In this document: positions 33,601 to 44,521 of the stretch, in pieces
Layout of the letters: every line of letters begins with the position of its first letter
Numbering within the stretch: position 1 is the first letter of the stretch
DNA from: Bacteroidetes bacterium HLUCCA01
GTDB lineage: Bacteria > Bacteroidota > Rhodothermia > Balneolales > HLUCCA01
Direction of reading: 5' to 3'
Length of the DNA: 64,000 bases
Assembly (NCBI GenBank): GCA_001314545.1
Contig: LIHN01000001.1
Coordinates: 774,180 to 838,179 of the forward strand
Translations under genes and position numbers: made by a program
The notes under the pieces: generated by a model
What the model was told of the DNA's origin: nothing
Databases searched by the model: none
The model's input: only the letters and a program-made list of their open reading frames with translations

Positions 33601-36600
33601 ACCCGAAACCGGGTCTACGAATATCAGGCTGCAGAAAATAATACCCTGATTGTTCCGGTAACGCCCGGACTGACGCCCACTACGGATTTGGTGGTCTCTG
33701 ACATCCTGATTCCTGAAAATACCGTTGCCGGAGAGCCCTTTACCGTGCAGTGGGAAATCCAAAACACCGGTGCCAACACCGCCCGGGGCCGAATTCGTGA
33801 TGGGGTATATCTGGTTGACAGCCGTGATGATGACCGGACACTGGGAAATGCCATTCTTCTGGGTGTAGCTGAGCGCGACATTGACCTGGCACCGGGTGAG
33901 CGCATGCGTATGCAACAGCGAGTAGATGCCTCGCAGACTGCAGCAAGCCATTTCGATGGAACCCTCACCAGCCCGATGCCCGGTGTAGATCCGGGTTTTT
34001 ATCAGGTTGGCATCCGCACAAACATCCGAACCACGATTCCCGAAACCGACCTGTCGAACAACACCTTATTCAGCACGGATAGCCTGGAAGTCCGTCTGCC
34101 TGCATTAACCGCTGATACGCAGGTTCAAACCCTTTTTCAGCCGGGTGATGCCCGATATTTCACTTTTGAGGCCCCTGCCGGACAAGACCTCCTGTTCACG
34201 GCGCGCACTGAAGACGGTTCTGTGGCTACCTTAAACCTGTTTGTCAGCTATGGTGAAACGCCCACACGCGTGCGGCACGACCGATCGGCTACACAACCCT
34301 TCACCTCGCCGCAATCGCTGGCAATTTCCGACTCCAGAGAAGGAACGTACTACGCTATGGTTCAAATGGAGAACAGCAACACAGATACGACCGCGGTAAC
34401 CCTGGATGTGCAGGTCCGCGGGTTTGAAATCCGGGAAGTACTGCCCGCCCTTGGCGGAAATGTAGGTCCGGTCACGGTACGTATTCATGGTTCACGCTTT
34501 ACCGACAGTACGATGGTGTACATGCAGGACCCCTCGGGCACGCGCATCGAGGCATTTGAAACGGTACTCAGAAGTCGCAATGAAATTCTGGCCAGGTTTC
34601 AGCTCGATGGCGCTGATATCGGGATGTACGACATGGTAGCTGTAACACCGGATGGACTCGAAACCCGGCTCACCGATGGCTTTGAAATCATCACCGGTTC
34701 GGGTCCTGACGTGCAGACCCTGGTTCAGTCACCGAATTTCATACGAAGTCAGGAAGAATATGAGTTTACCGTTACTATCATCAATAACGGAGATACCAAT
34801 GCACTGGATCACTTCGTGATGGTAGAGCTTTTCGGCATTAATGCTGTAGGTTTCGAGGGCAACTATGACCCGGTGCAGTTCGTCCGGATTGATGAGCAGT
34901 TTCCCGAATTGGTGCACGATATGCCCAGAGGGTATCAGAACTATGGGCATACGATGCAGATCGGCGATGCCCACGTCATCCCCTACTGGTTTTATGAAAT
35001 CCCCCCCGGAGCCCGTGTCCGTTTTCGCGTACGCGTTATGCATGATGCCATTGCACCACCACCGGAGACGGGAGGCATGGGGGGCACCATCACTCATTCC
35101 ACCAAAGTCATTCCCATGCCCGAAAGTGATTTCACGCGGAGTGGCGCCCGGGCAGATATTGAATCGGCCGTGGGATTCCGGATACTCAACGACATGTACG
35201 AACGTCTTGTTGACGACCTTTTTGAAGCGGCTGCTGAACGGGCCATGATGAAAGATGCCGGTTACCAGGGACTGGTAGATTTGGTAACCATTTTTGCCGA
35301 TGGGGGTAAGCCCACCTTTACCGGGGTGTTGGGAACTGCCGCAGGAGGTGCGGCCGGGTATCTGCTGGTTGCAGCGTTATACACCAATCCCGCTACAGGA
35401 CTGCTTGCCACCGGGTTTGCACTGGGTACCATGGTCAGTGGCACCCTGTTGACCATGCAAGGTACAATCAACACCAGGGATGCCGCCATAGAACAGGGAA
35501 CATCACTCATACAGTCCCAGCTGGATCCGCTCACTTCGGATAGAAACCGCTATGTCAACAGTTTCAGCACCACTCAGGCGGTAGAATCCAAAGACCCGAA
35601 TGACATAATCGGTCCCGAGGGATTTGGCGAGGAGCGCTGGATTGGAATAACCCAGCCGCTGGAGTATAAAATCCGTTACGAAAACGATCCCGAACTGGCC
35701 AGCGCACCGGCGCAGATTGTACGCATCGTACACCCGCTCGATGAAACTGCTGATATCCGCGCATTTCGGCTGGGTACCTTTGGTTTTGCGGATACCACGT
35801 TCTCCGTACCCGACAATGTGTCGACCTACAGCGCACGGCTCGACCTTCGCGCGTCCATGGGATTGTTTGTCGACGTGGTGGCGGGAATCGACGTGCAGAG
35901 CCGGGAGGCCATCTGGCTGTTTCGCTCCATTGATCCGGCCACGGGCGACATCCCTGTTAATCCGCTGGTCGGGTACCTGGCCGTCAACGACAGCACCGGG
36001 GTCGGGGAGGGATTTGTGAACTACAGCATCCGTGCCAACCCGCAGGCTGTTACCGGCGATGAAATTCATGCCGAAGCGTCGATTTTCTTCGACAGTAACC
36101 CTCCTATTGATACGCCCCCGATTTTCAACACCGTTGACGCAGATCTGCCTGAAAGCGATGTCCTGGTATCGGTTGAGGATGGTGTATTTGAAATAAACTG
36201 GAGCGGAAGTGATCAGGGCGCCGGTTTCAGCCGTGCCGATTTATATGTATCGGTCGATGACGGCCCCTTTGAGCGTGTAATCGACGTAGATAACGATGGA
36301 CCTCATTACCTGAGCCAGAGCACTACCGCATCTGCCTACCGATTCTTTACCCTGGCTTTTGACCACGCTGGAAACCGTGAACCCATGAAAACCGGTGCCG
36401 ATGCGCTCACCGTTACGTCAGCGGAGCCGGGCGGATCGGATTTACCGCGGGAATTTGCTGTAAAACCGGTGTACCCGAACCCATTCAATCCAACTACCTC
36501 CCTGCCCTTTGACATGCCATCGGCCGGGGATGTGAGCATAACCGTGTACGATATTCTGGGGAGAAGCATGCTCTCCGTACAGCTGAATGCCCTGCCGGCA

Positions 36601-36726
36601 GGTCGACATCAACAAATGCTGAATATGCAGCGATTTGCATCGGGAGTCTACTTTGCGGAAATCAGCGTTCTGGCTGAAGACGGGCAGCGCTGGCAGGCGG
36701 TACAACCCATGACACTCATTAAATAA
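30652..36726 (+). CDS. giant secreted CARDB-repeat protein with T9SS sorting domain
   Basis: About 2024 residues from the ATG at 30652, which gives a clean signal peptide (MKRILLLGVLYFCALPVFSQ); an ATG 27 bp upstream is in frame. Seven CARDB-type Ig-like repeats start near residues 231, 350, 493, 640, 764, 886 and 1011, each with a core such as VDLEWTVENRGE. Then come a PPC-like beta domain (about 1160), an IPT/TIG-like domain (about 1260-1345) and another CARDB-like unit. A hydrophobic glycine-rich stretch (about 1550-1605) follows, then a segment opening SKDPNDIIGPEGFG and a type A T9SS domain (VYPNPFNPTTSLPF, ending MTLIK). A surface adhesin or scaffold role is inference. It converges with the RCC1 protein gene. 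Confidence 0.88.
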   Translation: MKRILLLGVLYFCALPVFSQSPGSILEENFFGANFLLNGDAELGPVDVPAFGYRPPYEGGLPQTQSLRGEIRISPWGSTVNGYQVVEPVADGTDFGNQFLWGAPAMHSQLNKNIIVRDFADAFADGSITLYAAGWFGGIAGQQDSVRLEIDILDSGRRLLSRSVIGNVTPEDRNGQTGMLFDEISIVIPEGASGIETRFIMADGGLADNLQLVFLSDNHPNTYTLPADLHVPRAEAPAGGFSGATVDLEWTVENRGETATSAQWVDRVILSTEPSATRGTQYNLGEFSNVQSLEPDEVYTVSQTVTLPELLQGPYYLLVQTDARQRIPEYTTANNTSEPIPITLTTSPYPDLQVSSVLVTPTAFSGDSIDVSWTVTNQGTGPTSPSRWTDAVYLGTGEALDFNFFGLTGNFLQVNDHFVTSFEHVGALRPGESYTVTRRIRLPDHLTGSQRLFVFTDKPDGRRTPRNGDVFEFLFPLNNWSSAPIDIILTPPPDLTLSEASLSDFPADDANPDAPLQPGTQQPAQLTSGQEYAVRWTTANEGPGATRAPVWQDAVFLSTEADFDTTTANLLRTATIEQADGLLSDTSVDTETIIRIPDGVEGTYYLHLFTNYTRQVFEHTFTDNNVRTLGPVDVELNAYPDLAATQVNVAGEAAAGELLRVDWEVTNTGEATATGLRTDRFYLSETADFDADNAIQVGSHNDAADLEVGSARQLTHRLRIPPSVSEGNYYLFVQANADSTIFEWPASGNNVSGTASFQVAPYAGATLAVSAIETPEQGISGEPIDLRWTVENTGAGSMLNQPWTEQVMLIPEDSTAESAIILSEVVHASGLQSGEQRQRNRSFRVPDGLDQPHYAAISLTYPVVGTNLSETVTAWSDTPIAMDPGPRRDLVIINSDVPDSVAPGEIRTVSWTVRNQGEHETGDIDWFDTIYLVENPDDALLQRPLARWSHTGGLQSDSSYTATVEIEVPVQLDGDHFWVIKTDTRNRVYEYQAAENNTLIVPVTPGLTPTTDLVVSDILIPENTVAGEPFTVQWEIQNTGANTARGRIRDGVYLVDSRDDDRTLGNAILLGVAERDIDLAPGERMRMQQRVDASQTAASHFDGTLTSPMPGVDPGFYQVGIRTNIRTTIPETDLSNNTLFSTDSLEVRLPALTADTQVQTLFQPGDARYFTFEAPAGQDLLFTARTEDGSVATLNLFVSYGETPTRVRHDRSATQPFTSPQSLAISDSREGTYYAMVQMENSNTDTTAVTLDVQVRGFEIREVLPALGGNVGPVTVRIHGSRFTDSTMVYMQDPSGTRIEAFETVLRSRNEILARFQLDGADIGMYDMVAVTPDGLETRLTDGFEIITGSGPDVQTLVQSPNFIRSQEEYEFTVTIINNGDTNALDHFVMVELFGINAVGFEGNYDPVQFVRIDEQFPELVHDMPRGYQNYGHTMQIGDAHVIPYWFYEIPPGARVRFRVRVMHDAIAPPPETGGMGGTITHSTKVIPMPESDFTRSGARADIESAVGFRILNDMYERLVDDLFEAAAERAMMKDAGYQGLVDLVTIFADGGKPTFTGVLGTAAGGAAGYLLVAALYTNPATGLLATGFALGTMVSGTLLTMQGTINTRDAAIEQGTSLIQSQLDPLTSDRNRYVNSFSTTQAVESKDPNDIIGPEGFGEERWIGITQPLEYKIRYENDPELASAPAQIVRIVHPLDETADIRAFRLGTFGFADTTFSVPDNVSTYSARLDLRASMGLFVDVVAGIDVQSREAIWLFRSIDPATGDIPVNPLVGYLAVNDSTGVGEGFVNYSIRANPQAVTGDEIHAEASIFFDSNPPIDTPPIFNTVDADLPESDVLVSVEDGVFEINWSGSDQGAGFSRADLYVSVDDGPFERVIDVDNDGPHYLSQSTTASAYRFFTLAFDHAGNREPMKTGADALTVTSAEPGGSDLPREFAVKPVYPNPFNPTTSLPFDMPSAGDVSITVYDILGRSMLSVQLNALPAGRHQQMLNMQRFASGVYFAEISVLAEDGQRWQAVQPMTLIK

Positions 36727-36977
36727 TTTTCAACACGCCGCATTTGGGCGAAAATACATACCTCAGATTTATCGGTTGAATCCAAACACTGCGGTCATGT
36801 TGATGGGCGGAAGCAACGCTGAAATGAACCACTGGCTGCATGGTACCCGGGCTTTTGTTCACACCTGGTATTGAAACGGGGTTCCAATTAGTGCGGTGCT
36901 TTATAGAATTCTGCTTTACCTCACCCATCTTTTTACAGACGGGCAGAGGTTGAGGAGGTTGTTCTGTGTCGGTGCCG

Positions 36978-39900
36978 CTATTTAACCAACGTGAGTTTGC
37001 GCGTGATCACGGTGTTTCCGGTTTGGAGGCGGTACACATATACGCCCGAGGCGAGTCTGCTGCCATCGAAACTCACGGTATGATAACCCGCGGCGTGCTG
37101 GTCGTTGTTAACCAGGGCAGCCACACGTCGGCCCATCACATCAAACACATCCAGTCGTACACTGGATACCTCCGGCAGCGCATAGTTGATGGTGGTACTG
37201 GGATTAAACGGATTCGGATAGTTCTGATCAAGGGCTACGTGTGCGGGCAGGTCCGGGATGCCATCGATACTCACGGTTTGTGATGACGCAACAATCAAGG
37301 TAAAGCGAACATCCTGCGTGCTGGCCTGCATCGGTGTAGCCAGCTTGCCCGGAGCTATGAGCTCGTCAGGCGCAGGACCTCCTACAGCCGTTTTCGCAAG
37401 CGGCCCATCCAGCACAAAGTGGTAGGACTCGTCAAGTACCGTGGTAACGTCCGTTTCGCTGTCGTGCACGCTCACCACCCAGCCTTCTGGCAATTGACCG
37501 GCATCTCCCAGCGAGAACGTGAAGGATCCACCCACACTGGCATCCAGCTGCAGGGGAATGTTGTAAAGCGCTGCACCCAGTGACAGGTGATTAATATCAA
37601 GCACCCTGCCGTCCTCCAGCAGACTACCCAGCGATACAAACGATGGACTCAGTGGAACGAGCTTATACGCGTCAGCTGTATCGATGCCAAAATCACCCTG
37701 TTCGGAGAAGTGAACCCATGCCGTGCTGCTTAGACCGTCTTCGTGGCGCACCTGCACCGAGAAGGCAACGGGCTCTTCGCCGATGCGCTTGCCCAGAAAC
37801 GATCCGGTTTCGTAGGTTCGTGCCCCATCGGGAATCGACAGCGCCGGATCAGCGGCCATTGTTTCCACAAAAAAGGCATTAAATGCGCCGATGCGACCGT
37901 CGCTGAGCTCACCCGTACTTCCGTTCCAGGTTTTCCATTGGGTTGCGTTATGATCCCACACATACACCGCGTCGGACAGGTTATCGCGGGTGAAGGAGTC
38001 CCAGTTGATGTCGTAGCGGAAGGGATTGCCCAGCAGCGTCCATCCCGAAACGTTGGGATTCAGTCTGTCGTTGAGCGTTTGGGTACCCAAGGGTTCAATG
38101 CCCGATATCGACAACGTTTTAGGGAAGCCGGCATCGCCTTCTTCGTTAAAGTCATCGTCGCTGAATACGTAGACCAGCGCGCCGGTGCCGGGTTGATGCA
38201 CGGCGGCCAGGTCGGCAAGGGGCGACCAGTTGGAGGGATCGTTATCTGCGGTACCCGTATCCCACAAATACACATTGGGTGTGCCGAAATCCGGGGAATT
38301 CGCGCCGGGGAATCCCTGCGTCCAGATACCTGAGAGCAGTGGACCAAAGCCCGCATCAACCACCGGGGAAGCCAGTAGTCGCCAGCCTTCGGTACCGGTG
38401 AGGATAACCGACTCGTTCACCTGATTCACGATACCGTACTTGGCGAACAGGTAATCCTCAACACGGCCGCGGTCGGAATCGGAGAGTATGCCCCGGTAGA
38501 TAATCACCTCGGCAATGTCGCCGTCAAGGGGAAAGGAACCACCAGTACGTCTGCCGAGATATAGTTCCCCGCCATTTGGACTGTGAGAGTTGGTACCTTG
38601 GAGGGTAGCTAGCATCCGGTTTACGCTGAGCCTGCCGGAAGCATCTGTGGCCTGCACGTGAAAGAGCCGCGCGCTTCCGTCGGTAAAATCTCCCGCCGCG
38701 CCAACATCCACAAAATTACCAGACTCCGATACGGGAATAAACCGAGCACCAGCATCTCCATTGAGATGCAGTTCATGTTGGCCGAAAGTTTCACCGCTCA
38801 TTAAAAACTGGATATCCGGATTGCTGGATTGTGCCACCACAAACAGCTCATAGTCCGCATTTTGAATGCCTAAATCTGAGGCATCAGGAAGGGTAAGAAA
38901 TGAGTTGTTTCCGTTAAAACGAATGGCCGGAAGGTTATTAATGGCTGAATCCGCCACGACAGGGCGCAGGGCCAGGCTCGACTGCGTGCCGTCGCCTGCC
39001 CCTGGGTTTAAGTTGCTCCAGGTGTTCAGAGAATCTCCAAAGGTGGTGAGCCCGCGCCCGGCGTCTAAGTGCAGAGCGAGGTTAGCGGAAGGAATGGGCG
39101 AAGTGAGCCAGTTGAAGTTTTCGATGGGCGTGGGCTGGCGTTGATCAGAGCCCGGGAAACCATTGCCGTAGGCGTTCGTCAAAAAGTTCGTAGAAGAGGG
39201 AGAATACTCACCAAAACTCAAAATGGTCCCCTCATCCACCACGGCTAAGGTGTGTCTGTAATTGGTCGCAATGTCCGTAACCCGCCGCCCGGCAATATGC
39301 TCCCCAATAACCTGGGTGGGTTCGGGGTATCCGATAAAACTTGGCACAACGAACCCGACTCGAGATGCAATACCAAAACTAAATACCGTCCCATCATCCA
39401 TAAGCAGCATGCTTGTTTGAAAGCCGGCTTGTACTCCTATAGGTTTCTTTCCGGCAATATTGGCGCTGCTAATGAGTGTAGGGGTATAGGTGTCAGTTTG
39501 GCTTCCAATTCCTAACTGACCTCTGCCATTTTCCCCGAAGCTCACCACGGTCGAATCGCTGGCAAGCAGGATAAAGTGAGGAAAACGATTATTCGAGCTC
39601 TGATAGCCAATAGCCCCACCGGCATAGGTTTTACCAAGTGAGGTCACGTGGGTGGCCAACGTAGGCACGTTCAGATCGTCGGTATTTCCGTAGCCCATCT
39701 CGCCCGCGCCGCCCTCGCCCCAGAGAAAGACGCTGCCATCGGAGGCCAGCAGCATACTATGCAACGCGCCCGCTGCAATATGGGTGATGGTTTTACCGGA
39801 AAGGTTGGAATGCGTAAGCTCGGTAGGCACATTGCGGTCTTCAAAATCTCCCAACCCCAGCTGCCCGTAGTCGTTTGCCCCAAAAGCAAATACCGAGCCC

Positions 39901-41570
39901 TCATCGGTTAGCAGCAGCGTATGACCACGATTGGAATTGCCTGTTCCGCTATAGGTCGTGGCTACATCCACCACTTTTTTTCCAGCAAGATTGGGGTGGT
40001 CAAGCATCACCGGCACGTACACGTTAAGACTGTCTCCGTTACCCAGTCCTCCGTACGAATTAAGTCCAAAGGCAAACACCTTGCCTGCTTCGGTGCGCAA
40101 AAAGGAGCGGTACCCGCCCGCCACCACATCTACCACGCGGTGCCCGTTCAGGTTGGGATGATCTATGGCCTTTGGCCTTGGTACGTTCTGAAAACCCTCC
40201 CTGCCTAATTGAAGTTCACTGAAAAGAGGTCCAGGTGAATAATAACCAAAACTATAGACGGTGCCGTCGTCGCCCAGTAAAAAACTGTTTTCATTCCCTG
40301 CTGCTATGCCTGTGATGGTATTTCCTGCGTAGTGGGTGGAATCTACGGGCATGGGAACGGTGGTTGTTTGTGCATAGCCCGAACCCAGCTGGCCCGAACG
40401 TCCGTAGCCAGAGGCAAAGACGGAGCCATCCGAGGCTAAAAATAGGCTGTGGTCTACTCCCGCCACGGCCTGTACAATGTGTTTGGAAGCCAGACTGCTG
40501 TGGGTGATTGGGGTGGGAACATCGATCTGTCCCGAATTTATACCCAAACCCAAAGATCCCGTTTCCCCTTCCCCAAAGGCAAACACCGTCCCGTCAGAGG
40601 CCACCAAAAAAGCTCGGTCTTCTACGTTAGAAACGATAACGTCCAAATCTACGATTTTTTTACCCATTAAATTGGAGTGAGAAAGGAGGGTAGGGTTGGG
40701 CACATTGGAAGACGGGTTTTCCTGCCCCAAAAGCCCACCAGCAAAGGAGCCCCAGCTAAAAACGGTGCTGTCGCTCGCGAGGGCTAAGGTATTTAGTCCG
40801 CTTGCAACAATCTTTGTAATGGTTTTCCCGCCAAACTGAGAAGAAGGGATGAGCGTGGGTTCATCTTTGAAGTCAAAATTCCCCAATCCCAGCTGCCCTT
40901 GGCCATTAACGCCCATAGCAAAAACGGAGTCATTATCCGCGATAAAAAAACTGGTTGAACTATCTCCTTCTCCCCCAAGAGCAATTGCTTTGAACGTATA
41001 GCCTTCAATATTGGCATGCGCCAACGGTGCAGGGCTTAAAATAGGACTTGGCAAGTTTCTGGTTCCCAATGCTCCAATATTATTTGTACCAAACACATAG
41101 ACGATGCCTTCTTCGCTCAAGAGCATGCTGGTCTCAGAACCGGCGGCTATGGCGGTAATGGTAAGGGTATCGATACCCCCGGCGGTAATCTGTGTGGGAA
41201 AGCGGCGAGATTGTGTATCGCCCTGCCCCAGTTGTCCATATCCATTATCTCCAAAACTGTACACGCTACCGTCGGAGGCGAGCAGCAGTGTGTGGCTGGC
41301 AGAGGTCGCCACATCTATAATGGTTTTTCCCGCCAGCGAGGAGCTGGTAATGGGATTGGCGATGTCGTTGAGGCTGTCTTTGCCTTGCCCCAGCGCGCCA
41401 TATTCACCGGTTCCAAAGCTATAGACCGTGCCATCGTCGGTAAGCACAAGGCTGTGCCTTTCGCCCACCGCAACTTTAGGTGAGGAGGTTTGGGCATTTA
41501 ACACTATCGAAGTACTACAGATTAGTAATACTGCAATACAATTACGAAACTTGAAAAAATGCGAGAGCAT
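36978..41570 (-). CDS. giant secreted RCC1-repeat protein with T9SS sorting domain
   Basis: A 1530-residue exported protein with a signal peptide ending LNAQ. Residues about 30-830 are many RCC1-type repeats of about 55-60 residues, each with a core like VYSFGDNGYGQLGQG, enough for two beta-propellers. A concanavalin-like domain follows (about 840-1060, LHLDAGRGLTTFGDSLNTW). From ILTGTEGWRLLASPV to about 1440 comes a carrier region shared with the T9SS protein at 8804-11767. The type A sorting domain has LDQNYPNPFNPSTTINY and ends KLTLVK. The 5' third of the gene is AT-richer than the 3' part. Binding role inferred; no enzyme motif seen. Confidence 0.9.
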   Translation of the reverse strand: MLSHFFKFRNCIAVLLICSTSIVLNAQTSSPKVAVGERHSLVLTDDGTVYSFGTGEYGALGQGKDSLNDIANPITSSSLAGKTIIDVATSASHTLLLASDGSVYSFGDNGYGQLGQGDTQSRRFPTQITAGGIDTLTITAIAAGSETSMLLSEEGIVYVFGTNNIGALGTRNLPSPILSPAPLAHANIEGYTFKAIALGGEGDSSTSFFIADNDSVFAMGVNGQGQLGLGNFDFKDEPTLIPSSQFGGKTITKIVASGLNTLALASDSTVFSWGSFAGGLLGQENPSSNVPNPTLLSHSNLMGKKIVDLDVIVSNVEDRAFLVASDGTVFAFGEGETGSLGLGINSGQIDVPTPITHSSLASKHIVQAVAGVDHSLFLASDGSVFASGYGRSGQLGSGYAQTTTVPMPVDSTHYAGNTITGIAAGNENSFLLGDDGTVYSFGYYSPGPLFSELQLGREGFQNVPRPKAIDHPNLNGHRVVDVVAGGYRSFLRTEAGKVFAFGLNSYGGLGNGDSLNVYVPVMLDHPNLAGKKVVDVATTYSGTGNSNRGHTLLLTDEGSVFAFGANDYGQLGLGDFEDRNVPTELTHSNLSGKTITHIAAGALHSMLLASDGSVFLWGEGGAGEMGYGNTDDLNVPTLATHVTSLGKTYAGGAIGYQSSNNRFPHFILLASDSTVVSFGENGRGQLGIGSQTDTYTPTLISSANIAGKKPIGVQAGFQTSMLLMDDGTVFSFGIASRVGFVVPSFIGYPEPTQVIGEHIAGRRVTDIATNYRHTLAVVDEGTILSFGEYSPSSTNFLTNAYGNGFPGSDQRQPTPIENFNWLTSPIPSANLALHLDAGRGLTTFGDSLNTWSNLNPGAGDGTQSSLALRPVVADSAINNLPAIRFNGNNSFLTLPDASDLGIQNADYELFVVAQSSNPDIQFLMSGETFGQHELHLNGDAGARFIPVSESGNFVDVGAAGDFTDGSARLFHVQATDASGRLSVNRMLATLQGTNSHSPNGGELYLGRRTGGSFPLDGDIAEVIIYRGILSDSDRGRVEDYLFAKYGIVNQVNESVILTGTEGWRLLASPVVDAGFGPLLSGIWTQGFPGANSPDFGTPNVYLWDTGTADNDPSNWSPLADLAAVHQPGTGALVYVFSDDDFNEEGDAGFPKTLSISGIEPLGTQTLNDRLNPNVSGWTLLGNPFRYDINWDSFTRDNLSDAVYVWDHNATQWKTWNGSTGELSDGRIGAFNAFFVETMAADPALSIPDGARTYETGSFLGKRIGEEPVAFSVQVRHEDGLSSTAWVHFSEQGDFGIDTADAYKLVPLSPSFVSLGSLLEDGRVLDINHLSLGAALYNIPLQLDASVGGSFTFSLGDAGQLPEGWVVSVHDSETDVTTVLDESYHFVLDGPLAKTAVGGPAPDELIAPGKLATPMQASTQDVRFTLIVASSQTVSIDGIPDLPAHVALDQNYPNPFNPSTTINYALPEVSSVRLDVFDVMGRRVAALVNNDQHAAGYHTVSFDGSRLASGVYVYRLQTGNTVITRKLTLVK

Positions 41571-42058
41571 GATGATCTGAATCTAAGTGTTTCCGATTGA
41601 TAAACTATGATAATCACATTTACCTGCGCAGGCTTGCCAATCATCTACGCAAACGTGCCAAATGGACGAATTTCACCCCAAAGGATGCTCCCCGAAGCGC
41701 TCTTCATGGACTTTCCGAAAACTGGTAGCGCTCTTGTACCCGACCGCATCCAGGATTCCATATAACTAGGTGCCAGAACCTCAAGATTTCCATTCGTCAC
41801 TTCTTCTGTGTGAACTTGCCTGGCTTGGGCAATTTCGCTCTGACAAGAGTATGATACATGCTTTTGTTGTGGAGTATTCGATTCAGCCATGTCATCTGAA
41901 TTCAATACCGACATACCAAACAATGTGAATAACGATAAAATAAACGGCATTAAAGACGTATTTCAATACGTAAGAGTTAAGCTACTTGTCTGTATGATAA
42001 GTAAATAAAATCAATTGTTTGGTGTGTAATTAAAATCGAATGGATAGGTATATCACAC
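41571..42058. other. AT-rich gap with a gene relic
   Basis: About 490 bp between the RCC1 gene and the groEL terminator. Apart from the AraC-type fragment annotated separately it holds no convincing gene. A 101-codon minus-strand ORF (41645-41950) overlaps that fragment in another frame and has no recognisable feature beyond a hydrophobic start. Confidence 0.5.
41673..41764 (-). pseudogene. relic of an AraC-family regulator C-terminus
   Basis: One minus-strand frame, between an upstream stop and a TGA at 41675-41673, reads GILDAVGYKSATSFRKVHEE then RFGEHPLG. This is the last helix-turn-helix of AraC-type regulators (pattern A-x-x-V-G-Y-x-S-x-x-x-F-x-R-x-F-x-x-x-F-G-x-x-P). Only about 30 residues remain and no upstream part is recognisable, so it is a fragment, not a gene. 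Confidence 0.55.
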
Positions 42059-42093
42059 AAAAAAGGCCGGAACCCCTTGCGGAGTCCGGCCTT
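42059..42093 (-). terminator. terminator of the groES-groEL operon
   Basis: AAGGCCGGA (42063-42071) pairs with TCCGGCCTT (42085-42093). On the minus strand six T follow (42064-42059). It lies about 40 bp after the groEL stop. Confidence 0.85.
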
Positions 42094-42135
42094 ATATTTT
42101 TCACCCGTGGGCGAAAGGAACAAACGGTGGATTTC

Positions 42136-43791
<1,656 letters not shown>

Positions 43792-43898
43792 TTAGAGGTT
43801 GTTTTTATTGAAATTCGTTGGTCCCGGTCGCACGATTTTATTGTACCCGTGTGATCCGGGAGCGGTATCGCTGTAGTCCGTGGACTACAGCAGGAGTT

Positions 43899-44186
43899 CT
43901 ACCCTACAATACCGAGGATGTCGTTTTCACGCATGATCAGGTAGTCTTCCCCGTCCAGGCTGAGCTCCGTACCGGAATATTTACCGTAGAGAACTTTGTC
44001 GCCTTCTTTGACAATCATGTCGATTTTGGTTCCGTTCTCGTACTTGCCGCCGCCAACAGCGACAACCGTTCCACGCTGGGGCTTTTCTTTGGCCGTATCG
44101 GGAATAATGATTCCGGATGCGGTTTTTTCTTCGGCTACGTCAGGTTTTACCAGAACGCGGTCACCAAGAGGCTTGATGGATGCCAT
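43899..44186 (-). CDS. groES: co-chaperonin GroES
   Basis: A 95-residue co-chaperonin that caps GroEL. It begins [16 protein letters not shown] and contains the mobile loop ([18 protein letters not shown]) and [11 protein letters not shown]. It is the first gene of the operon. Its promoter (44354-44323) and CIRCE boxes lie 96-212 bp upstream, giving a 5' leader of roughly 125 nt. Confidence 0.98.
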   Translation of the reverse strand: MASIKPLGDRVLVKPDVAEEKTASGIIIPDTAKEKPQRGTVVAVGGGKYENGTKIDMIVKEGDKVLYGKYSGTELSLDGEDYLIMRENDILGIVG

Positions 44187-44281
44187 AGTGTTTACTCCTA
44201 TTTGTTTTTTGTTTTGTCTTGTTTATGAGAATCTGTGCCGGCTGCGGTTCACGTTGTTCCCGTGGCTGATCCGCCCGGCTT

Positions 44282-44308
44282 TTGGCACTCCAATGAGGAG
44301 AGTGCTAA
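44282..44308. promoter_or_regulatory. CIRCE operator (HrcA site), proximal
   Basis: TTGGCACTC-N9-GAGTGCTAA, one base from the consensus TTAGCACTC-N9-GAGTGCTAA. It lies just downstream of the groES -7 box (44323-44330, minus strand), where a bound HrcA repressor would block initiation or early elongation. Confidence 0.93.
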
Positions 44309-44322
44309 AAAATTTTGTGTAG

Positions 44323-44354
44323 CAAATTTAAAAAATGAGAGGCACGCCTGTCAA
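44323..44354 (-). promoter_or_regulatory. groES-groEL promoter
   Basis: On the minus strand TTGACA (44354-44349), an 18-nt spacer and TAAATTTG (44330-44323). Boxes and spacing are the same as at the tRNA-Gly promoter. CIRCE boxes stand on both sides. Confidence 0.85.
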
Positions 44355-44371
44355 GTACTGAGATTTACAAT

Positions 44372-44398
44372 TTAGCAAAAAAACGCGAGGAGTGCTAA
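44372..44398. promoter_or_regulatory. second, degenerate CIRCE-like box, distal
   Basis: TTAGCAAAA-N9-GAGTGCTAA. The right half is perfect, the left half matches six of nine bases, and the nine-base spacer is exact. It lies 90 bp from the proximal box, upstream of the -33 element, so the promoter is bracketed. Confidence 0.6.
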
Positions 44399-44521
44399 AA
44401 TTAAAACTATGGTAACACACCCTCCCCTCCTTATATTTCGGTGTGGTGATGGTTGCTTCGTTGATGCCGGTGATTCAGATTTCCCGAAATTACCGGACCA
44501 AAAAAACGAATCACCGGATAA

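Noticed and set aside
41645-41950. 101-codon hypothetical gene
   Set aside because: It overlaps the AraC-type fragment in another frame, has no recognisable domain and sits in decayed AT-rich sequence.
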